Assembly (NCBI GenBank): GCA_040905285.1
Contig: JBBDRV010000095.1
Coordinates: forward strand, 1 to 7,755
Length of the DNA stretch: 7,755 bases
Origin: JBBDRV01 sp040905285
GTDB lineage: Bacteria > Bacteroidota > Rhodothermia > Balneolales > Balneolaceae
Direction of reading: 5' to 3'
Positions 5,404-7,755 of the stretch are shown piece by piece (the first letter of the stretch is position 1; the number at the start of each line of letters is the position of its first letter). The notes beneath the pieces are model-generated. The model worked only from the letters and a program-made list of their open reading frames with translations, ran no database searches and was not told the DNA's origin. The position numbers and the translations under genes were made by a program.

Positions 5404-6735
5404 ATGAAACGAAGAGAACTCCTTAAAAAATTAGCACTCCTGCCGCTGGCAGGGGGAACAATTGCCGGAGGACTTGCCGGATGCAATTCTCTCGGAAGAT
5501 CCGCGACTGATGGAGGTGAAGATCCGCACAGAGAATTCAAGGACCAGCTTTATGAAGAAATAGGAATAAGGCCAACGATCAACGGCCGTGGCAGCTGGAC
5601 TTACATGGGCGGGATGGAAATGCTTCCCGAAACGAAACGGGTGATTACAGCGACCAGTAATGATTTTTTCAATCTGCACGAGTTGAATGACAAGATCGGT
5701 GAAAAGATTGCCGAATTGGTGAATACGGAAGCGGCCATGGTCACTTCCGGGGCGGCGGGTGCGATGCTGTTGGGTACGGCTGCCACAATTACCGGTAAAA
5801 ACCAGGTAAAAATAGATCTTTTGCCGGACCTGCCGGGTCCCCGGCCGGAAGTGATCGTTCAAAAAGCACACCGGAATAATTACGATCATGCGGTCCGTAC
5901 CTGCGGTGTGAGGATGATAGAAGTTGAAAGTGCCAGGGAACTGGAGGCTGCTGTCAATGAGAATACGGTTATGATGCTTTTCATGCATCATTTAGGCGAC
6001 GACGGACCTATAGGAGAAGAAGAGTTTGTTGCGCTCGGGAAAAAACACGATGTCCCTACCTTTGTCGACGCTGCAGGTGCAAGTGGAGACACAATATTGC
6101 ACTACCCGGAGATCGGTTTTGACCTGACGGCTGTCTCAGGCGGAAAAGCAGTTGCCGGACCGCAAAGTTCAGGACTTCTGTTTGGGCGGAGGGATTTGAT
6201 TGAGGCGGCAAGACTCAATCACAGCCCGAACGAAGCTCCGATCGGCCGCCCCTTGAAAGTGAACAAGGAGGAGATGATTGCTCTGTACGTAGCATTAAGA
6301 CTTCATCTGCAGGGTGGTGGAGACGGAGGAAGCAGCAGGGATGAATGGAACGAACGTGCCAACTGGATACGATCAGAGATTGAAACCATCCCTACGGTAG
6401 ACGGTGGTTCTGACGACTCATCCTGGATCAGACTGAATTGGGATCAAAATGTAGTCAGAATTACCCCCCGAGAAGTATATGAGCAGTTACGCAGTGGTAC
6501 GCCCTCCATTGAAACATCCGGCTTTTTCCCCGATGTACTGCGACCGGATCTTAAGGCCTGGACAGAAGCGGATGTTGAAAATTATAACGCGAGCGATGCA
6601 TACCTCGGACTGACGGCACGGCGGGAAGGGGGGATTGATGAAATAAGACTTACATTATCTACGATCAAACCCCGTGAAGACAGGATTGTGGCAGAAAGAA
6701 TAAAAGAAATTCTTGGTCAGGCTGTCGCCACCTGA
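5404..6735 (+). CDS. Exported PLP-dependent enzyme, SelA/DgaE-like (fold type I), Tat lipoprotein signal
   Basis: The protein has 443 residues. It begins with a twin-arginine motif (KRRELLKK, R3 and R4), a hydrophobic core and the lipobox L24-A-G-C27, predicting a folded lipoprotein exported by Tat. The remainder is a fold-type I PLP domain: TSGAAGA (114-120, cofactor phosphate region), QKAHRNNYDHAVR (153-165), VDAAGA with D222 facing the pyridine nitrogen, and SGGKAVAGPQSSG (245-257), in which K248 is the expected PLP lysine. A GRPLKVNKEE segment (281-290) follows. These motifs are those of DgaE (D-glucosaminate-6-phosphate ammonia-lyase) and related SelA-like proteins, not of true selenocysteine synthase. 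A TTG at 5368 also opens the frame, but the ATG at 5404 is chosen because it begins the Tat signal. The downstream amidohydrolase fits the partnership seen in cytoplasmic dga-like loci. The substrate is unknown; loss or racemisation of an amino or hydroxy acid group is inferred. Confidence 0.88.
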   Translation: MKRRELLKKLALLPLAGGTIAGGLAGCNSLGRSATDGGEDPHREFKDQLYEEIGIRPTINGRGSWTYMGGMEMLPETKRVITATSNDFFNLHELNDKIGEKIAELVNTEAAMVTSGAAGAMLLGTAATITGKNQVKIDLLPDLPGPRPEVIVQKAHRNNYDHAVRTCGVRMIEVESARELEAAVNENTVMMLFMHHLGDDGPIGEEEFVALGKKHDVPTFVDAAGASGDTILHYPEIGFDLTAVSGGKAVAGPQSSGLLFGRRDLIEAARLNHSPNEAPIGRPLKVNKEEMIALYVALRLHLQGGGDGGSSRDEWNERANWIRSEIETIPTVDGGSDDSSWIRLNWDQNVVRITPREVYEQLRSGTPSIETSGFFPDVLRPDLKAWTEADVENYNASDAYLGLTARREGGIDEIRLTLSTIKPREDRIVAERIKEILGQAVAT

Positions 6736-6936
6736 GACGCTGTCTCTTCAGATGGGTCCGCCGCCGGCTGAATCTGCAGGCCATCACATCAGTGTGCTTT
6801 CAGGAAAACTGATCTGCGTATCCGGTACGGTTTCTGTGATCGGCCGGAGGTAAAAGGCGGGGATACGCCGGATGCACAGCCGGATATGAAAGTTTTGCGG
6901 TCAGATGTTGGGGTCTTCTTAACCTGCTGCTATCCA

Positions 6937-6956
6937 CCGATAATAACCGATAATAA
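6937..6956. repeat. Tandem 10-bp repeat directly before the amidohydrolase gene
   Basis: CCGATAATAA occurs twice head to tail (6937-6946 and 6947-6956), ending eight bases before the first possible start codon at 6965. In the reading frame of the next gene it supplies the stop codon TAA at 6944-6946 that limits the N-terminus. It could be a regulatory site or A/T-rich leader sequence. Confidence 0.4.
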
Positions 6957-6964
6957 TAGAAATT

Positions 6965-7755
6965 ATGGAATCTATGAATGAAGTTATGAATATTGAATGG
7001 TTGCGAAAACAAAAGCCGATACGGAATGTCTGGCATGCCGGCCGATTCCGGCGTGACAAATCTGTGAAACATTTTTTTCCACTGATTGTGTTGGTATTTG
7101 TCTGCAACCTGGTCTTTATCGTCGGCTTATTGGCCGCCGATGATGTCCGGGCCCAGCAAGTCGACATTCTTATAAAGGGAGGCCATGTCATTGATCCGGC
7201 GAATGGGATTGACGGGCCGAGTGATGTAGCTATAGCGGACGGTAAAATTCTCCGTGTGGACAGGGAAATATCCGCTGACAACGCGGAGAGAGTGGTTGAT
7301 GCGTCGGGACTGTATGTCACACCGGGTCTCATAGATATGCATGCCCATGTTTTCCACGGCACACAGGACGTGGGATTCGGAGGGTTTGAAATTAACAACA
7401 GTTACGGGAGCATTCCCCCTGACGGCTTTACATTCCGTTCGGGCGTGACCACCATTGTGGATGCGGGTTCCTCGGGATGGAGAGATTTTCCCGATTTCAG
7501 AGAACAGACCGTTGAAAATTCCCGGACGAGAGTCCTTGCTTTTCTGAGCATTGCCGGGTCCGGCATGCTGGGAACTGTACATGCACAGCGGGTGGAGGAT
7601 ATGGATCCTGTGGCCACGGCATTTGTCATCAATCAGAACCGTGACGTTCTCGTGGGGATCAAGAAACATCATTACAGGGGCGGGGATTTCACACCCGTGG
7701 AACGGGCGGTCCAGGCCGGTGAAATTGCAGATGTGCCGGTAATGGTTGATTTCGG
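6965..7755 (+). CDS. Exported amidohydrolase, COG3964-like (dihydroorotase-like deacetylase), 3' end outside window
   Basis: The frame stays open to the right edge (263 full codons). Read from the ATG at 6965, a basic N-terminus is followed by a hydrophobic segment (about 37-57) and a signal-peptidase-like site VRA/QQ near residue 63. The enzyme then begins: a KGGHVIDPANGIDG beta-sandwich strand, GLYVTPGLIDMHAH with metal ligands H126 and H128, TTIVDAGSSGW, TRVLAFLSIAG, and VGIKKHH, where K233 would be the carboxylated bridging lysine. This order is that of COG3964 amidohydrolases, often mislabelled dihydroorotase. The remaining His and Asp ligands lie beyond the window. The start is uncertain: ATG 6965, 6974 and 6986 are in frame, and GTG 7064 would give a textbook short signal peptide (KHFFPLIVL...). 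A TAA at 6944 rules out anything further upstream. Its neighbour is the DgaE-like PLP enzyme, the usual partner of this family. Confidence 0.85.
   Translation, partial: MESMNEVMNIEWLRKQKPIRNVWHAGRFRRDKSVKHFFPLIVLVFVCNLVFIVGLLAADDVRAQQVDILIKGGHVIDPANGIDGPSDVAIADGKILRVDREISADNAERVVDASGLYVTPGLIDMHAHVFHGTQDVGFGGFEINNSYGSIPPDGFTFRSGVTTIVDAGSSGWRDFPDFREQTVENSRTRVLAFLSIAGSGMLGTVHAQRVEDMDPVATAFVINQNRDVLVGIKKHHYRGGDFTPVERAVQAGEIADVPVMVDF

Noticed and set aside
5431..5991. 186-codon open frame on the minus strand inside the PLP enzyme gene
   Set aside because: The plus strand carries the PLP motifs across this region. The antisense product is low in complexity and resembles no known family.
5404..6735. 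L-seryl-tRNA(Sec) selenium transferase (selA)
   Set aside because: The fold and PLP motif are shared, but an export signal, the GRPLKVNKEE segment and the lack of any selenocysteine gene nearby point to the DgaE-like branch.
6880..6897. AAGTTTTG as a -7 box for the amidohydrolase gene
   Set aside because: It misses the first base of the TAnnTTTG consensus and has no TTG at -33 spacing.
7127..7672. 181-codon open frame on the minus strand opposite the amidohydrolase
   Set aside because: The plus strand encodes a clear amidohydrolase over the same bases. The minus-strand translation has no recognisable motif and is explained as a shadow of the plus-strand codons.

Overview
The window looks like chromosomal DNA from a member of the Bacteroidota / Balneolota / Rhodothermota (FCB) group. 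Five of the six visible start codons lie in A/T-rich leaders without a clear Shine-Dalgarno sequence. One intergenic region contains a TAnnTTTG box. Twin-arginine (Tat) signal peptides sit on proteins of families that are usually cytoplasmic. This taxonomic call is inference; no rRNA or other marker gene is present.

Layout. (a) 1-1492, plus strand: the 3' end of a Gfo/Idh/MocA oxidoreductase, then a complete Tat-signal Gfo/Idh/MocA-like protein of a subgroup whose nucleotide loop reads GLDTSH. (b) 1527-3472, minus strand, convergent with (a): nagA (N-acetylglucosamine-6-phosphate deacetylase, unusually short at its N-terminus), preceded in transcription order by nagB (glucosamine-6-phosphate deaminase). 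The spacer between them holds a 16-bp tandem repeat, and a 14-bp palindrome covers the nagB stop codon. (c) 3473-3934: a 462-bp AT-rich divergent intergenic region with no gene. (d) 3935-7755, plus strand: a secreted YVTN-type beta-propeller protein, a Tat/lipoprotein-signal PLP enzyme of the SelA/DgaE-like family, and the first part of an exported amidohydrolase resembling COG3964 (dihydroorotase-like deacetylases). The amidohydrolase runs off the right edge.

How the genes may work together. NagA and NagB would convert GlcNAc-6-phosphate to fructose-6-phosphate, ammonia and acetate in the cytoplasm. In known cytoplasmic loci, DgaE/SelA-like PLP enzymes and COG3964 amidohydrolases occur side by side and act on amino-sugar acids or related acylated acids. 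Here both carry export signals and sit beside a secreted propeller. The most interesting reading is therefore an extracytoplasmic version of that two-enzyme module, physically next to amino-sugar catabolism and exported-type Gfo/Idh proteins. Its substrate cannot be read from the sequence. No RNA genes, insertion sequences, CRISPR arrays or phage genes were seen.
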